Assembly (NCBI RefSeq): GCF_030503875.2
Contig: NZ_CP129968.2
Span: 124,001-188,000 of the forward strand
Source of the DNA: Marivirga arenosa
Lineage (GTDB): Bacteria > Bacteroidota > Bacteroidia > Cytophagales > Cyclobacteriaceae
Direction of reading: 5' to 3'
DNA: 64,000 bases
Below, in pieces: positions 8,901 to 18,740 of the stretch. The position numbers were made by a program, and so were the translations under genes. Below the pieces are notes generated by a model that had not been told where the DNA came from, did no database searches, and saw only the letters and a list, made by a program, of their open reading frames with translations. Each line of letters begins with the position of its first letter. Position 1 is the first letter of the stretch.

Positions 8901-8961
8901 TTTAGGTGGTTTACAATTCTTGATATAATAGTTATATTAGTGAAAGCGTAAACCACCTAAA
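8901..8961. repeat. 14-bp perfect inverted repeat with nested palindrome
   Basis: TTTAGGTGGTTTAC (8901-8914) is exactly complementary to 8948-8961. The 33-base loop contains a second palindrome, ATATAA-TAG-TTATAT (8923-8937). The left arm starts 12 bases after the acyl-CoA ligase stop; the right arm ends one base before the ATG of the next gene. There is no T-tract, so it is not a normal terminator. It may be an operator or a hairpin that covers the ribosome landing site. Confidence 0.75.
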
Positions 8962-8962
8962 T

Positions 8963-10075
8963 ATGAGAACCTTAGCTGCTCTTAAATTTCTTTCATTACT
9001 TTTTATAATTAATTTTTCATGTAATGCTGAACCTGAAAGCAATCTTAAAGATGATTTTGAGGGAGTCACTATTGCTGATGGATTAGAAAATCCTTGGGGA
9101 ATGACCTGGCTGCCCGATGGCAAAATGCTTGTTACCGAAAAAAGAGGAGAAATTTTAGTAATTGAAAATGATGCTTTTGAAGGAGTAAAATTAAAAGGAG
9201 TTCCAGAAGTTTATAATCGTGGTCAAGGCGGACTTCTTGACATTCAAGCCCATCCCAATTATGCTGAAAATGGCTGGATATATTTTAGCTATGCAAAACC
9301 AGGCAAAGGAGGTGGTAGCACAGCCATTATGAGAGCCAAACTCGATGGAAATCAATTAGTCAATAAAGAATTGATCTACGAATCCTTTCCAAAAACGAAT
9401 TCAGGCGTTCATTTTGGTTCCAGAATAGATTTTAAAGAGGGTTACATCTTTTTTAGTATTGGAGAAAGAGGGAAAATGGAAAACGCCCAATCAGTGGGAA
9501 ATCCTTTTGGTAAAATCCATCGATTGTATGAAAATGGTGATCTTCCAGAAGATAACCCTTTCGTAAAAATTCCTGATGCTGAACATAGCATTTGGAGTTA
9601 TGGTCATAGAAACCCTCAGGGCCTGCAGTTTCATCCTGAAACTGGAAATTTGTGGGAACATGAACATGGACCTAAAGGAGGAGATGAATTGAATATAGTA
9701 GAAAAGGCAAAAAATTATGGCTGGCCTGAAATCACCTATGGAATAGATTATGATGGCACTATTATTAGTAATGAAACCGAAAAGGAGGGAATGATGCAAC
9801 CTGAGCATTATTGGGATCCTTCCATTGCCCCTTGTGGGATGACTTTTGTTAGCAGCGATCGATATCCTTCCTGGAAAGGCGACCTATTATTAGGCTCGCT
9901 TAAATTTCAATATTTATGTAGAGTTAATCTGGATGATGAGGGAAAATATATTAATGAAGAAAAATTATTAAAGGGGATCGGAAGAGTTAGGCATGTTGCT
10001 GAAAGCCCGGACGGTTACATCTATGTTGCAGTTGAGGGGCCAGGAAAAATTGTCAAACTAGTTCCAAAAAAATAA
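8963..10075 (+). CDS. PQQ-dependent sugar dehydrogenase-like lipoprotein
   Basis: The 370-residue protein has a lipobox (FIINFSC, Cys20) and then a six-bladed beta-propeller of the soluble glucose/aldose dehydrogenase (YliI/GDH-B) family: LENPWGMTWLPDGKMLVTEKRGEI is the usual opening, GGLLDIQAHPNYAENGWIYFSYA follows, then the PQQ-region motif SIWSYGHRNPQGLQFHP and EHEHGPKGGDELN. These enzymes oxidise aldoses in the periplasm with PQQ and calcium. Many Bacteroidota lack PQQ biosynthesis, so cofactor would have to come from outside. The start codon directly follows an inverted repeat. Confidence 0.9.
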   Translation: MRTLAALKFLSLLFIINFSCNAEPESNLKDDFEGVTIADGLENPWGMTWLPDGKMLVTEKRGEILVIENDAFEGVKLKGVPEVYNRGQGGLLDIQAHPNYAENGWIYFSYAKPGKGGGSTAIMRAKLDGNQLVNKELIYESFPKTNSGVHFGSRIDFKEGYIFFSIGERGKMENAQSVGNPFGKIHRLYENGDLPEDNPFVKIPDAEHSIWSYGHRNPQGLQFHPETGNLWEHEHGPKGGDELNIVEKAKNYGWPEITYGIDYDGTIISNETEKEGMMQPEHYWDPSIAPCGMTFVSSDRYPSWKGDLLLGSLKFQYLCRVNLDDEGKYINEEKLLKGIGRVRHVAESPDGYIYVAVEGPGKIVKLVPKK

Positions 10076-10185
10076 AAATATTTAAGATGGTAATTTCATG
10101 GCTATCTCTCTCTATTTCCAATTTCAATTATTATTCTACCTTAAGATAATTCTTTTAGGCTGAACTAAAATTTGTAAAACTGAAT

Positions 10186-10212
10186 TACTTAGTGTAAATT
10201 AGACACTAAGTA
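10186..10212. promoter_or_regulatory. 10-bp inverted repeat upstream of gltB, candidate operator
   Basis: TACTTAGTGT (10186-10195) and ACACTAAGTA (10203-10212) are perfect complements around a 7-base spacer. No T-tract follows, and the site lies 87 bases before gltB, which suits a dimeric regulator. The rest of the 10076-10298 gap shows no gene. Confidence 0.5.
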
Positions 10213-10298
10213 TCCTTACTGATTTCCAACTTCTTTTACTTTTTTGGATTACTTATTATCAGTAAATTATACATCTCAATTGACTGACTTTCATATTT

Positions 10299-13200
10299 AT
10301 GCGTAACAATTCTTTATACAAATCTGCATTTGAACATGATGCCTGTGGAATAGGAACCATCATTAATATTAACGGCAAAAAAGAGCACCAACTTATTCAA
10401 GATGCTCTTGACATGTTGGAAAACATGGAGCACAGAGGCGGTACAGGAGCCGATAAGCAAACTGGTGATGGTGCAGGGATTATGATGCAAATCGATGAGC
10501 ATTATATTAAATGGACTGCCGATGATGCGGGCATCTCATTTAAAAAGGAAAAACCGGTAGGGACAGGAATCTTCTTCTTTCCTAAAATGCCAAAAGTTGC
10601 TGATGAATGTAAAGAAGTATTAAATAAACATGCAGAAGAACTTGAGCTAGAAATTTTAGGATACCGAAAAGTGCCAGTTAATGAAAAAGTGCCAGGATCC
10701 GGTGCCAAGCCAGTAGAGCCTTTAATTGAACAGGTATTTATTCAGTCAAAAAAGGCAATTTCTAATGAAGAGTTAGAACGTAAATTATTTGTATTAAGAA
10801 ATTACAGCACTCATTACATTGGCCATAATGTACAAGGAAACAATAAAGCCTTTTATGCCTGCAGCCTTTCTACTAATACAGTAATTTATAAAGGTCAATT
10901 AAGAACTAATCAACTTAGAGAATATTATTATGATTTAACAGACGAAAGATTTAAATCCGCTTTTGCTATTATTCACTCAAGATTCTCCACTAACACATTT
11001 CCAAATTGGAAACTTGCTCAACCTTTTAGATTCATCTCCCACAATGGAGAAATTAATACCATCAGGGGGAATGTAACCAAAATGAAATCTAAAGAAGCCA
11101 ACTTTGATTCAAAGGTTTTTACTGATGCTGATTTAGAAAAGTTACTACCGGTAACCAATCCAGAACATTCTGATTCCGCTAATCTGGATGCCATTGTTGA
11201 AATGCTAGTGCTTGATGGCCGACCATTAGAACATGTCATGATGATGATAGTGCCCGAAGCATGGCAGGATAATAACATGATGGATAAAGACAGAAAAGCT
11301 TTTTATAAGTATCATGCATCCATAATGGAGCCTTGGGATGGCCCTGCTGCTTTAATTTTTACAGATGGTAAAAAAGTAGGTGCTACATTAGATAGAAATG
11401 GATTAAGGCCTTCTCGTTTCTGCATCACCAACAATAATCGATTGATAGTTTCTTCAGAAGCAGGAGCATTGCCGGTTAAAGCAGATGAAATTATCCAGAA
11501 AGGAAGATTACAGCCTGGTAAAATGTTGATGGCTGATTTAGAACAAAACAAAATTTTATTTGATGAGGAGATCAAAAATAGCATCACAGCTAATAAATCC
11601 TATCAAGACTGGATTATTGCCCATAGAGTAAAATTAAGAAATCTGCCCGTGCCTGAAGTTAGTACAGAAAAATTATCAGGTGAGAATTTATTACAACAAC
11701 AAAAAGCTTATGGGTATACTTCAGAAGAATTAAAAGTTATACTAGCTGATATGGCGGTTAGAGGAACTGAGCCCATTGGTTCTATGGGGGCCGATACTCC
11801 ACTAGCCATTTTAAGTAAGCAAAGCCAACATATATCAAATTATTTTAAGCAGTTATTTGCCCAGGTAAGCAATCCTCCAATTGACCCCATCCGAGAAAGA
11901 ATGGTTATGTCACTTTTCACCAGAGTGGGTGAAAGTTTGAATATTTTAGAGGAATCCCCTGCGCATGCGAAACAAGTTCACATATCACAACCTGTTTTAC
12001 TGGATTCTGATATTTCTAAATTCATGTACTTAAAAGACATTGGCTTTGATTATGAGATTATTGATTGTGTATTTAAAGCTGATGGAGAGCCTGGCAGACT
12101 AGAAGAAGGACTAAATACGATTTGCGCTAAGGCAGAAGAGGCAGCAAAGAACGGAAAAGTTGTTTTAATTCTTTCCGATAGAAATATTGATCATGACCAC
12201 GCCCCTATTCCTTCTTTATTATCAACCGGAGCAGTTCACCAACATCTTGTAAAATTAAACCTTAGAACTAAAACAGGTATAGTAGTAGAAGCGGGAGATG
12301 TAAGAGAAACTCACCATTTTGCCACTATCATTGGATACGGAGCTAGTGCGATAAATCCTTACCTAGCAATTAATTCAATTGAAGAACTGCATGATAAAGG
12401 TCAATTAGAAGATGGGCTTTCAAAAGAAAAAGCAGTAGAAAATTATCAGAAAGCAATCGGATATGGCTTATTGAAGATTTTATCTAAAATGGGGATCAGC
12501 ACCTTGCAGTCCTATCAAAGTGCACAAATTTTTGAAGCATTAGGTCTTCATTCAACCGTGATTGAAAAATGCTTTACGGGTACAATCTCTCGAATTGAAG
12601 GCATTGATTTTGATGGATTAGCTAAAGAAGTTTTAGTAAGACATTTACAAGCTTATCCTTCAAATAATCAGGTTAAAAAAGGTTTAGAAGTTGGAGGCGT
12701 TTACCAATGGAAACAAAGAGGTGAAAAACACCTTTTCAATCCGGAAACAATTCATCTGCTTCAGCATTCCACTAAGACCGCTAACTTTTCACTTTATAAG
12801 AAATATGCTTCAAAAATTAATGATCAGGTAAAAGATACTTTAACCTTAAGAGGCTTATTCGACTTTAAGAAAAGAGTACCTATTTCCCTGTCTGAAGTAG
12901 AGCCCGCAGAGAAAATAATGAAACGATTTGCAACCGGAGCAATGTCTTTTGGTTCAATTTCTCATGAAGCCCACTCTACACTTGCGATTGCCATGAATAG
13001 AATTGGTGCTAAAAGTAACAGTGGTGAAGGCGGAGAAGATGAAGTGCGATTTGAAGTAAAGCCAAATGGGGATTGGGAAAGATCTGCCATAAAGCAAGTC
13101 GCTTCTGGACGATTTGGTGTAACTAGTTATTACTTAACTAATGCTGATGAACTCCAAATTAAAATGGCACAAGGCGCTAAGCCCGGTGAAGGAGGTCAAT

Positions 13201-14822
13201 TGCCAGGTCATAAGGTAGATGAATGGATAGGAAGAGTAAGGCATTCCACTCCAGGAGTAGGATTAATATCTCCTCCACCCCATCATGATATTTATTCGAT
13301 TGAGGATTTAGCCCAACTTATATACGATTTAAAAAATGCTAATCGTACAGCCAGAATTAATGTGAAATTAGTTTCACAAGCGGGTGTCGGTACTGTTGCA
13401 GCTGGAGTTTCGAAAGCAAATGCAGATGTGGTTCTAATTTCAGGTGCAGATGGAGGAACAGGTGCATCGCCTTTAAGCTCTATTCGTCATGCTGGACTTC
13501 CATGGGAATTAGGATTAGCTGAAGCCCATCAAACCTTAGTGAAAAACAATCTAAGAAGTAGGATTACAGTTCAAGCGGATGGACAAATGAGAACAGGTCG
13601 TGATTTAGCCATTGCTACTTTATTAGGAGCTGAAGAATGGGGAATCTCAACTGCTGCTTTGGTGGTCGAAGGTTGTATCATGATGCGTAAATGTCATACC
13701 AATACTTGTCCTGTAGGAGTAGCTACTCAAAATCCAGAATTAAGAAAACTCTTTACTGGAGATCCTGAGCATGTTGTGAATTTCTTTAAATTCCTAACTG
13801 AAGATTTAAGGGAAATAATGGCTCAATTAGGATTTAAAACCATTGATGAAATGGTAGGCCATTCAGAAGTATTAAAGGTTAGAAATGATGTGCCTTTCTG
13901 GAAATTAAAAGACCTTGACTTAAGCCCAATTTTATATCAAGAGCATATTGCGGAACAGGTTGGTGTTTTTAAGCAAATTGAGCAAGAGCACGAATTAGAT
14001 GAGGTATTAGATTGGCAACTATTGGAAACTGCCAAAGAAGCTTTAGAGAATAAACAAGCTGTTCGAAAAACTTTCCCAATCCGGAATATCAATAGAGCGG
14101 TGGGAGCAATTCTTTCCAATGAAATCAGTAAAAAGTATAAAGGAGAAGGGCTTCCTGAAGATACAATTCGATATAAATTTGAAGGATCAGCAGGGCAAAG
14201 CTTTGGAGCATTCCTTGCTCCAGGAGTGACCTTTGAAATTGAAGGTGAGTCTAATGACTATTACGGAAAAGGCTTATCTGGTGGTAAACTCCTCATTTAT
14301 CCTCCTAAAAACTCAAGCTTTACGGCATCTGAAAATATCATAATTGGGAATGTTGCCTTTTATGGAGCGACTTCTGGTTATGCCTACATTAACGGAATGG
14401 CTGGTGAGCGATTCTGTGTTAGAAATTCAGGAGTACATACCGTAGTTGAAGGCGTAGGGGATCATGCATGTGAATACATGACTGGTGGAAGAGTAGTAGT
14501 GCTTGGTGAAACTGGTAAAAACTTTGCAGCCGGAATGAGTGGTGGTATCGCCTATGTATTAGATGAAAATAATTCATTTGAGGAAAATTGTAATAAAGCC
14601 ATGGTAGGCATGGAAAGTCCTTCGGAAGAGGATATAAATGAGCTTAAGACCTTAATTGATTATCATGCTCAAGCCACTGGCAGCGTAAAAGCCAAAGCAA
14701 TTTTAGAGGATTTTGATCACTATTTATCAAAATTCATCAAAGTAATCCCTCACGATTATAAGCGCATTTTAGAGGCTAAAAAAGAAGAAGAACAAAAGAA
14801 TAACGAAAAAATAGTAGCATAA
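10299..14822 (+). CDS. gltB: Glutamate synthase large subunit
   Basis: At 1507 residues this has the full length of the alpha subunit. After a 15-residue propeptide, Cys16 (EHDACGIGTI) is the N-terminal nucleophile of the glutaminase domain. The central and FMN-binding synthase domains follow, with GGEGGEDEVRFE, KPGEGGQLPGHKV and GADGGTGASPLSS; the 3Fe-4S ligands are in CIMMRKCHTNTCPVG. The C-terminal GXGXG beta-helix closes the protein. The enzyme converts 2-oxoglutarate and glutamine into two glutamates. It is directly followed by gltD. Confidence 0.97.
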   Translation: MRNNSLYKSAFEHDACGIGTIININGKKEHQLIQDALDMLENMEHRGGTGADKQTGDGAGIMMQIDEHYIKWTADDAGISFKKEKPVGTGIFFFPKMPKVADECKEVLNKHAEELELEILGYRKVPVNEKVPGSGAKPVEPLIEQVFIQSKKAISNEELERKLFVLRNYSTHYIGHNVQGNNKAFYACSLSTNTVIYKGQLRTNQLREYYYDLTDERFKSAFAIIHSRFSTNTFPNWKLAQPFRFISHNGEINTIRGNVTKMKSKEANFDSKVFTDADLEKLLPVTNPEHSDSANLDAIVEMLVLDGRPLEHVMMMIVPEAWQDNNMMDKDRKAFYKYHASIMEPWDGPAALIFTDGKKVGATLDRNGLRPSRFCITNNNRLIVSSEAGALPVKADEIIQKGRLQPGKMLMADLEQNKILFDEEIKNSITANKSYQDWIIAHRVKLRNLPVPEVSTEKLSGENLLQQQKAYGYTSEELKVILADMAVRGTEPIGSMGADTPLAILSKQSQHISNYFKQLFAQVSNPPIDPIRERMVMSLFTRVGESLNILEESPAHAKQVHISQPVLLDSDISKFMYLKDIGFDYEIIDCVFKADGEPGRLEEGLNTICAKAEEAAKNGKVVLILSDRNIDHDHAPIPSLLSTGAVHQHLVKLNLRTKTGIVVEAGDVRETHHFATIIGYGASAINPYLAINSIEELHDKGQLEDGLSKEKAVENYQKAIGYGLLKILSKMGISTLQSYQSAQIFEALGLHSTVIEKCFTGTISRIEGIDFDGLAKEVLVRHLQAYPSNNQVKKGLEVGGVYQWKQRGEKHLFNPETIHLLQHSTKTANFSLYKKYASKINDQVKDTLTLRGLFDFKKRVPISLSEVEPAEKIMKRFATGAMSFGSISHEAHSTLAIAMNRIGAKSNSGEGGEDEVRFEVKPNGDWERSAIKQVASGRFGVTSYYLTNADELQIKMAQGAKPGEGGQLPGHKVDEWIGRVRHSTPGVGLISPPPHHDIYSIEDLAQLIYDLKNANRTARINVKLVSQAGVGTVAAGVSKANADVVLISGADGGTGASPLSSIRHAGLPWELGLAEAHQTLVKNNLRSRITVQADGQMRTGRDLAIATLLGAEEWGISTAALVVEGCIMMRKCHTNTCPVGVATQNPELRKLFTGDPEHVVNFFKFLTEDLREIMAQLGFKTIDEMVGHSEVLKVRNDVPFWKLKDLDLSPILYQEHIAEQVGVFKQIEQEHELDEVLDWQLLETAKEALENKQAVRKTFPIRNINRAVGAILSNEISKKYKGEGLPEDTIRYKFEGSAGQSFGAFLAPGVTFEIEGESNDYYGKGLSGGKLLIYPPKNSSFTASENIIIGNVAFYGATSGYAYINGMAGERFCVRNSGVHTVVEGVGDHACEYMTGGRVVVLGETGKNFAAGMSGGIAYVLDENNSFEENCNKAMVGMESPSEEDINELKTLIDYHAQATGSVKAKAILEDFDHYLSKFIKVIPHDYKRILEAKKEEEQKNNEKIVA

Positions 14823-16289
14823 ATGGGACAGCAAGACGGATTTTTAAAGTTTGATAGAGAATTACCAGATAGCAGACCACCTGAAAAAAGGATAGAAGAT
14901 TTTAAAGAAATCTACCAGCCTTTTCCTGAGGTGAAAACCAAAAAGCAGGCAGCAAGATGTATGGATTGTGGCATCCCGTTTTGCCATTCTGGTTGCCCTT
15001 TAGGAAATATTATTCCTGAATTTAATGATGCGGTTTATCATGAAAATTGGGAAGAAGCTGCTAAAATTCTTTATTCTACCAACAACTTTCCCGAATTCAC
15101 AGGAAGAATATGTCCCGCTCCTTGTGAGGCAAGCTGTGTATTAGGTATTAATAAACCTCCAGTGGCTATCGAGCATATTGAAAAAACAATCGCTGAAAAA
15201 GCTTATGAATTAGGGTATATAAAACCAAATCCTCCTCAAGTAAGAACCGATAAAAAAGTAGCGGTTATTGGATCAGGGCCAGCCGGATTGGCGGCAGCTG
15301 ATCAGCTTAATAAAGCAGGACATTGGGTAACTGTATTTGAACGTGAAAGCAGAATTGGCGGATTACTTCGGTATGGAATTCCAGATTTCAAATTAGAGAA
15401 GCGGTTCGTAGAGCGCAGAATTAGCATTATGGACGAAGAAGGCATCCGTTTTAAGGTGAATGCAGAAGTAGGAAAAAACATTAATCCTGATATGCTGAAG
15501 GATGACTTTGATGCCATTGTGATTTGTACTGGTTCTACAGTGGCTAGAGATCTTCCTATTCCGGGTAGGGAGCTAAAAGGCATTCACTTTGCAATGGATT
15601 TCCTTACTATGCAAAACAAAGAAGTTGCAGGAGATAAAGTTGAAAATAAAATTTCAGCTGAAGGAAAAAATGTGGTTGTAATTGGTGGTGGAGATACGGG
15701 TTCAGATTGTATTGGCACTTCGCATAGACAAAAAGCTAGTTCTGTTCTTCAATTAGAATTGATGCCAAAACCTCACCTTAAAAGAGATGATAGTGATCCT
15801 TGGCCATTATGGCCTATGACTTTACGCACTTCTTCTTCACATGAGGAAGGTGGCGAAAGAAAATGGGGAGTATTGACTAAAGAATTTAAGGGGAATGAAA
15901 AAGGAGAATTAAGTCATATTAAGTTGGTCGATATTGAGTGGGTAAACCAAGGAGGTAGACAAAGCATGCAAGAAATACAGGGGACGGAAAGAGATGTACC
16001 TTGTGAACTGGCTTTACTTGCCATTGGTTTTTCTCATCCTGAAAATCATTTGCTAGAAAATTTAGGTGTTGAAAAAACCCAAACCGGATTAGTAGGATCC
16101 AATCAATACAAAACAAATGTTGACAACATTTTTACTGCCGGTGATGCAAGAAGAGGACAATCATTAGTAGTTTGGGCCATTTCTGAAGGCAGAGAAGCTG
16201 CCAGAGAAGTGGATCAGTATTTAATGGGACGAACAGAATTACCCGCAAAAGACAGTTCGTTTTTTGACATAGCTGAATTAGAAAAGTAA
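14823..16289 (+). CDS. gltD: Glutamate synthase small subunit
   Basis: The 488-residue beta subunit begins at an ATG immediately after the gltB stop, with no gap. Its N-terminus has the cysteine clusters CMDCGIPFCHSGCP and CPAPCEASC for two 4Fe-4S centres, then an FAD Rossmann motif (VIGSGPAGLAAADQ) and an NADPH one (VIGGGDTGSDC). It feeds electrons from NADPH to the large subunit. Both subunits are complete. Confidence 0.97.
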   Translation: MGQQDGFLKFDRELPDSRPPEKRIEDFKEIYQPFPEVKTKKQAARCMDCGIPFCHSGCPLGNIIPEFNDAVYHENWEEAAKILYSTNNFPEFTGRICPAPCEASCVLGINKPPVAIEHIEKTIAEKAYELGYIKPNPPQVRTDKKVAVIGSGPAGLAAADQLNKAGHWVTVFERESRIGGLLRYGIPDFKLEKRFVERRISIMDEEGIRFKVNAEVGKNINPDMLKDDFDAIVICTGSTVARDLPIPGRELKGIHFAMDFLTMQNKEVAGDKVENKISAEGKNVVVIGGGDTGSDCIGTSHRQKASSVLQLELMPKPHLKRDDSDPWPLWPMTLRTSSSHEEGGERKWGVLTKEFKGNEKGELSHIKLVDIEWVNQGGRQSMQEIQGTERDVPCELALLAIGFSHPENHLLENLGVEKTQTGLVGSNQYKTNVDNIFTAGDARRGQSLVVWAISEGREAAREVDQYLMGRTELPAKDSSFFDIAELEK

Positions 16290-16331
16290 CACTACTTTAA
16301 ACATATTAATCAACGCATAGTTTTTAATGAA

Positions 16332-16739
16332 ATGAAAACATATGCAACAATAGATTCTTCTGAAGAATCCTTAATTAAGGTAACGTTTACTGGTGAGAAA
16401 AGTACTGATGAAAACTTTAATCAATACTTATCTGAACTTTCTAAAATTTATGATAACAGGATAAATTTATCTATAATTTTTGATGCACGAAAAGCAGGAA
16501 TCCCCAAATTATCTCACCAAAAAAAGCAAGCTACTTGGTTAAGTGAGCATTGGAAATTAATGGAAAAATATTGTAATGGAACAGCTTACGTAATATCAAA
16601 TGCTGCTATTCGAGCTGTTTTAAAAGTTATATTTTCATTCCAAAATCAGCCTGTTCCTTATAAAATATTTTCAACTATAGATGAGGCCAAAGAATGGGTT
16701 TCAACGATTGATAATAAAAAAGCTAAAAAAATAAGCTAA
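16332..16739 (+). CDS. SpoIIAA/STAS-like protein, 135 aa
   Basis: The protein has the alternating strand-helix pattern of the SpoIIAA-like family (ESLIKVTFTGEKSTDENFNQYLSEL..., LSIIFDARKAG, GTAYVISNAAIRAVLKVIF, KIFSTIDEAKEWV). The closing 'F.....AKEWV' is typical. It has no signal peptide. Such domains bind small hydrophobic ligands or serve as protein-protein modules; no partner is adjacent. It follows gltD by 42 bases. Confidence 0.65.
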   Translation: MKTYATIDSSEESLIKVTFTGEKSTDENFNQYLSELSKIYDNRINLSIIFDARKAGIPKLSHQKKQATWLSEHWKLMEKYCNGTAYVISNAAIRAVLKVIFSFQNQPVPYKIFSTIDEAKEWVSTIDNKKAKKIS

Positions 16740-16745
16740 CAGCTA

Positions 16746-17201
16746 TTATCTCGATTGATCTTGGATAGTGGTGTGTAAATAGCTTTTCAAGCTGTCAAGT
16801 TTTTGTAAAAGCTTGGCTTTCTTTTTAGCCGTTTTCAATTCAATTGTTGTACCATCTGAAAATTTAAGGAAGGCAATATATTTTTCAACATTGATAACGG
16901 AACTAGTATTTGCCCTTCCATAAAACCTTTGGCTAGTTTTTAAATTCTTAATAAATATTTTCTCAATTCCTTCATAGCCCTTCCATTCTCCAGTTTTGAT
17001 AAAGTAAAACGCATTAAACTCTCTATACTTATTCCCTTTGAATTCGATTCCAGAATATGCGGTTATAATTAAAAAACTAATCAGAAATAGTAAAATAGCT
17101 ACATATACATTAATAAATACAGCAATAAATGCCACTAAAAGTAAGCTATAGGCTAAAATCTGAAATTGTATCGGAAATAATAGTGCTTTGTAAAATCTCA
17201 T
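16746..17201 (-). CDS. Membrane protein of unknown function, 151 aa
   Basis: I start at the ATG at 17201 (MRFYKALLFPIQF); an in-frame TTG at 17213 adds four residues. Two adjacent transmembrane helices (about residues 12-55) precede a soluble domain of about 95 residues ending in a helix. The soluble part (GEWKGYEGIEKIFIKNLKTSQ..., YIAFLKFSDGTTIELKTAKKKAKLLQKLDSLKSYL) looks like the PH-like fold of bacterial membrane-anchored PH proteins. It converges on the previous gene with only six bases between stops. Confidence 0.65.
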   Translation of the reverse strand: MRFYKALLFPIQFQILAYSLLLVAFIAVFINVYVAILLFLISFLIITAYSGIEFKGNKYREFNAFYFIKTGEWKGYEGIEKIFIKNLKTSQRFYGRANTSSVINVEKYIAFLKFSDGTTIELKTAKKKAKLLQKLDSLKSYLHTTIQDQSR

Positions 17202-17336
17202 ATCTACATTCAATTATCATTCATAATATAAATGACATTTTTACCAGCCTTAAGATATACATTTGTTAATATTAAATCCCTGACATTTATCATTATTTTC
17301 GATAGTTTTCATCAAGAATCCTTAATTTGTGATTAA

Positions 17337-17344
17337 TAATTTTG
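17337..17344 (+). promoter_or_regulatory. Putative -7 element for the CoA-transferase gene
   Basis: TAATTTTG fits TAnnTTTG and lies 23 bases before the ATG at 17368. It argues against the upstream in-frame GTG at 17329 being the start. No convincing -33 element is visible. Confidence 0.45.
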
Positions 17345-17367
17345 CGACTGCAAACAAGAAAAGAATT

Positions 17368-18651
17368 ATGAAAGAATCACTAACTATAGTAACTGCCGAA
17401 GAGGCCGTTTCACACGTTAAATCTGGAAGTAGAGTATTCATTCAAGGAGCCGCCATGACTCCTTTAAAATTAGTAGATGCGCTGTCTGAAAGATACAATT
17501 CGCTAGAAGATGTAGAGCTTTTTCACTTGCATACAGAAGGTCAGGCTTTATATACTCAAGAACCTTATTATAAAGCTTTTAAAATTAATAGCGCTTTTGT
17601 AGCAGGAAATGTTCGAAAAGCCATAGCAGAAGGAAAAGGAGATTATATCCCGATTTTTTTAAGTGAAGTACACTGGCTATTCAGAAGAAATATTTTGCCT
17701 CTTGATGTGGCTTTTATCCAAATCTCAACTCCAGACCAACATGGCTATTGTTCCTTAGGGGTTTCTGTGGATGTCACTATCCCTGCAATTCAAACGGCAA
17801 AGTTGGTAATTGCTCAGGTAAATCCTAATGTGCCAAGAACTCATGGTGACGGGATTATTCACATTAGTCAAATTGATTGTGCGATTGAAGTGAATGACCC
17901 CATTAGAGTACACGATGTGGTTGTACCTACTGAGGTGGAACATAAAATTGGGGAAAATGTAGCGAGTTTAGTAGAGGATGGTGCTACACTACAAATGGGC
18001 ATTGGGGCAATCCCTAATGCTGCTTTACTAAATTTAGGAAATCATAAGGATTTAGGAGTGCATACTGAAATGTTCTCAGATGGAATATTACCGCTTGTAA
18101 AAAGTGGCGTAATCAATGGTCGTAAAAAAGAAATCAAAACGGGCAAATTAGTGACCTGTTTCGCCATGGGATCTCAAGAATTATATGATTTTATGGATGA
18201 TAATCCAGTAGTTCATATGAAAGAAGCTGCCTACACCAACGATACTGCCATCATAAGAAAAAACCCGAAGGTAACCGCTATTAACTCTGCCATTGAAATT
18301 GATTTAACCGGTCAGGTTTGCGCTGATACTATTGGGCAATATCAATACTCTGGTGTTGGAGGCCAAATGGATTTCATTAGAGGTGCATCTCTATCAGAAG
18401 GAGGAAAAGCTATTATTGCTATGCCATCTGCTACCAATAAAGGGGTTAGTAAAATTGTTCCTTTCTTAAAAGAAGGAGCAGGTGTAACCACTACTAGAGC
18501 TCACGTGCATTATATTGTAACTGAACATGGTGTCGTGAACTTATACGGTAAAAATTTAAGGGAAAGAGCAAAAGCATTGATTTCGATTTCTCATCCTGAT
18601 GCCAGAGAGGAATTAGAAAAAGCTGCTTTCGAACGATTTGGTAAATTATAA
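17368..18651 (+). CDS. Acetyl-CoA hydrolase/CoA-transferase family protein
   Basis: The ATG at 17368 gives 427 residues, normal for the Cat1/Ach1/4-hydroxybutyrate CoA-transferase family. Visible motifs are GSRVFIQGAAMTPLKL at the N-terminus, LQMGIGAIPNAAL, and VHTEMFSDG, in which Glu234 is the expected catalytic residue that forms a glutamyl-CoA thioester. The substrate cannot be read from sequence; moving CoA between acetate and succinate or butyrate-type acids is likely. It is monocistronic, with its own terminator. Confidence 0.88.
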   Translation: MKESLTIVTAEEAVSHVKSGSRVFIQGAAMTPLKLVDALSERYNSLEDVELFHLHTEGQALYTQEPYYKAFKINSAFVAGNVRKAIAEGKGDYIPIFLSEVHWLFRRNILPLDVAFIQISTPDQHGYCSLGVSVDVTIPAIQTAKLVIAQVNPNVPRTHGDGIIHISQIDCAIEVNDPIRVHDVVVPTEVEHKIGENVASLVEDGATLQMGIGAIPNAALLNLGNHKDLGVHTEMFSDGILPLVKSGVINGRKKEIKTGKLVTCFAMGSQELYDFMDDNPVVHMKEAAYTNDTAIIRKNPKVTAINSAIEIDLTGQVCADTIGQYQYSGVGGQMDFIRGASLSEGGKAIIAMPSATNKGVSKIVPFLKEGAGVTTTRAHVHYIVTEHGVVNLYGKNLRERAKALISISHPDAREELEKAAFERFGKL

Positions 18652-18663
18652 TTTACATACATT

Positions 18664-18693
18664 AAAATGTCCGATCATGAAGTCGGACATTTT
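18664..18693 (+). terminator. Intrinsic terminator after the CoA-transferase gene
   Basis: AAAATGTCCGA pairs with TCGGACATTTT over 11 bp with an 8-base loop and continues into a T-rich tract. It starts 13 bases after the stop codon. Confidence 0.88.
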
Positions 18694-18740
18694 TATTTTT
18701 TTGTGATCTTTAATAATTTTAGCCAAAAACTATCGAACCA

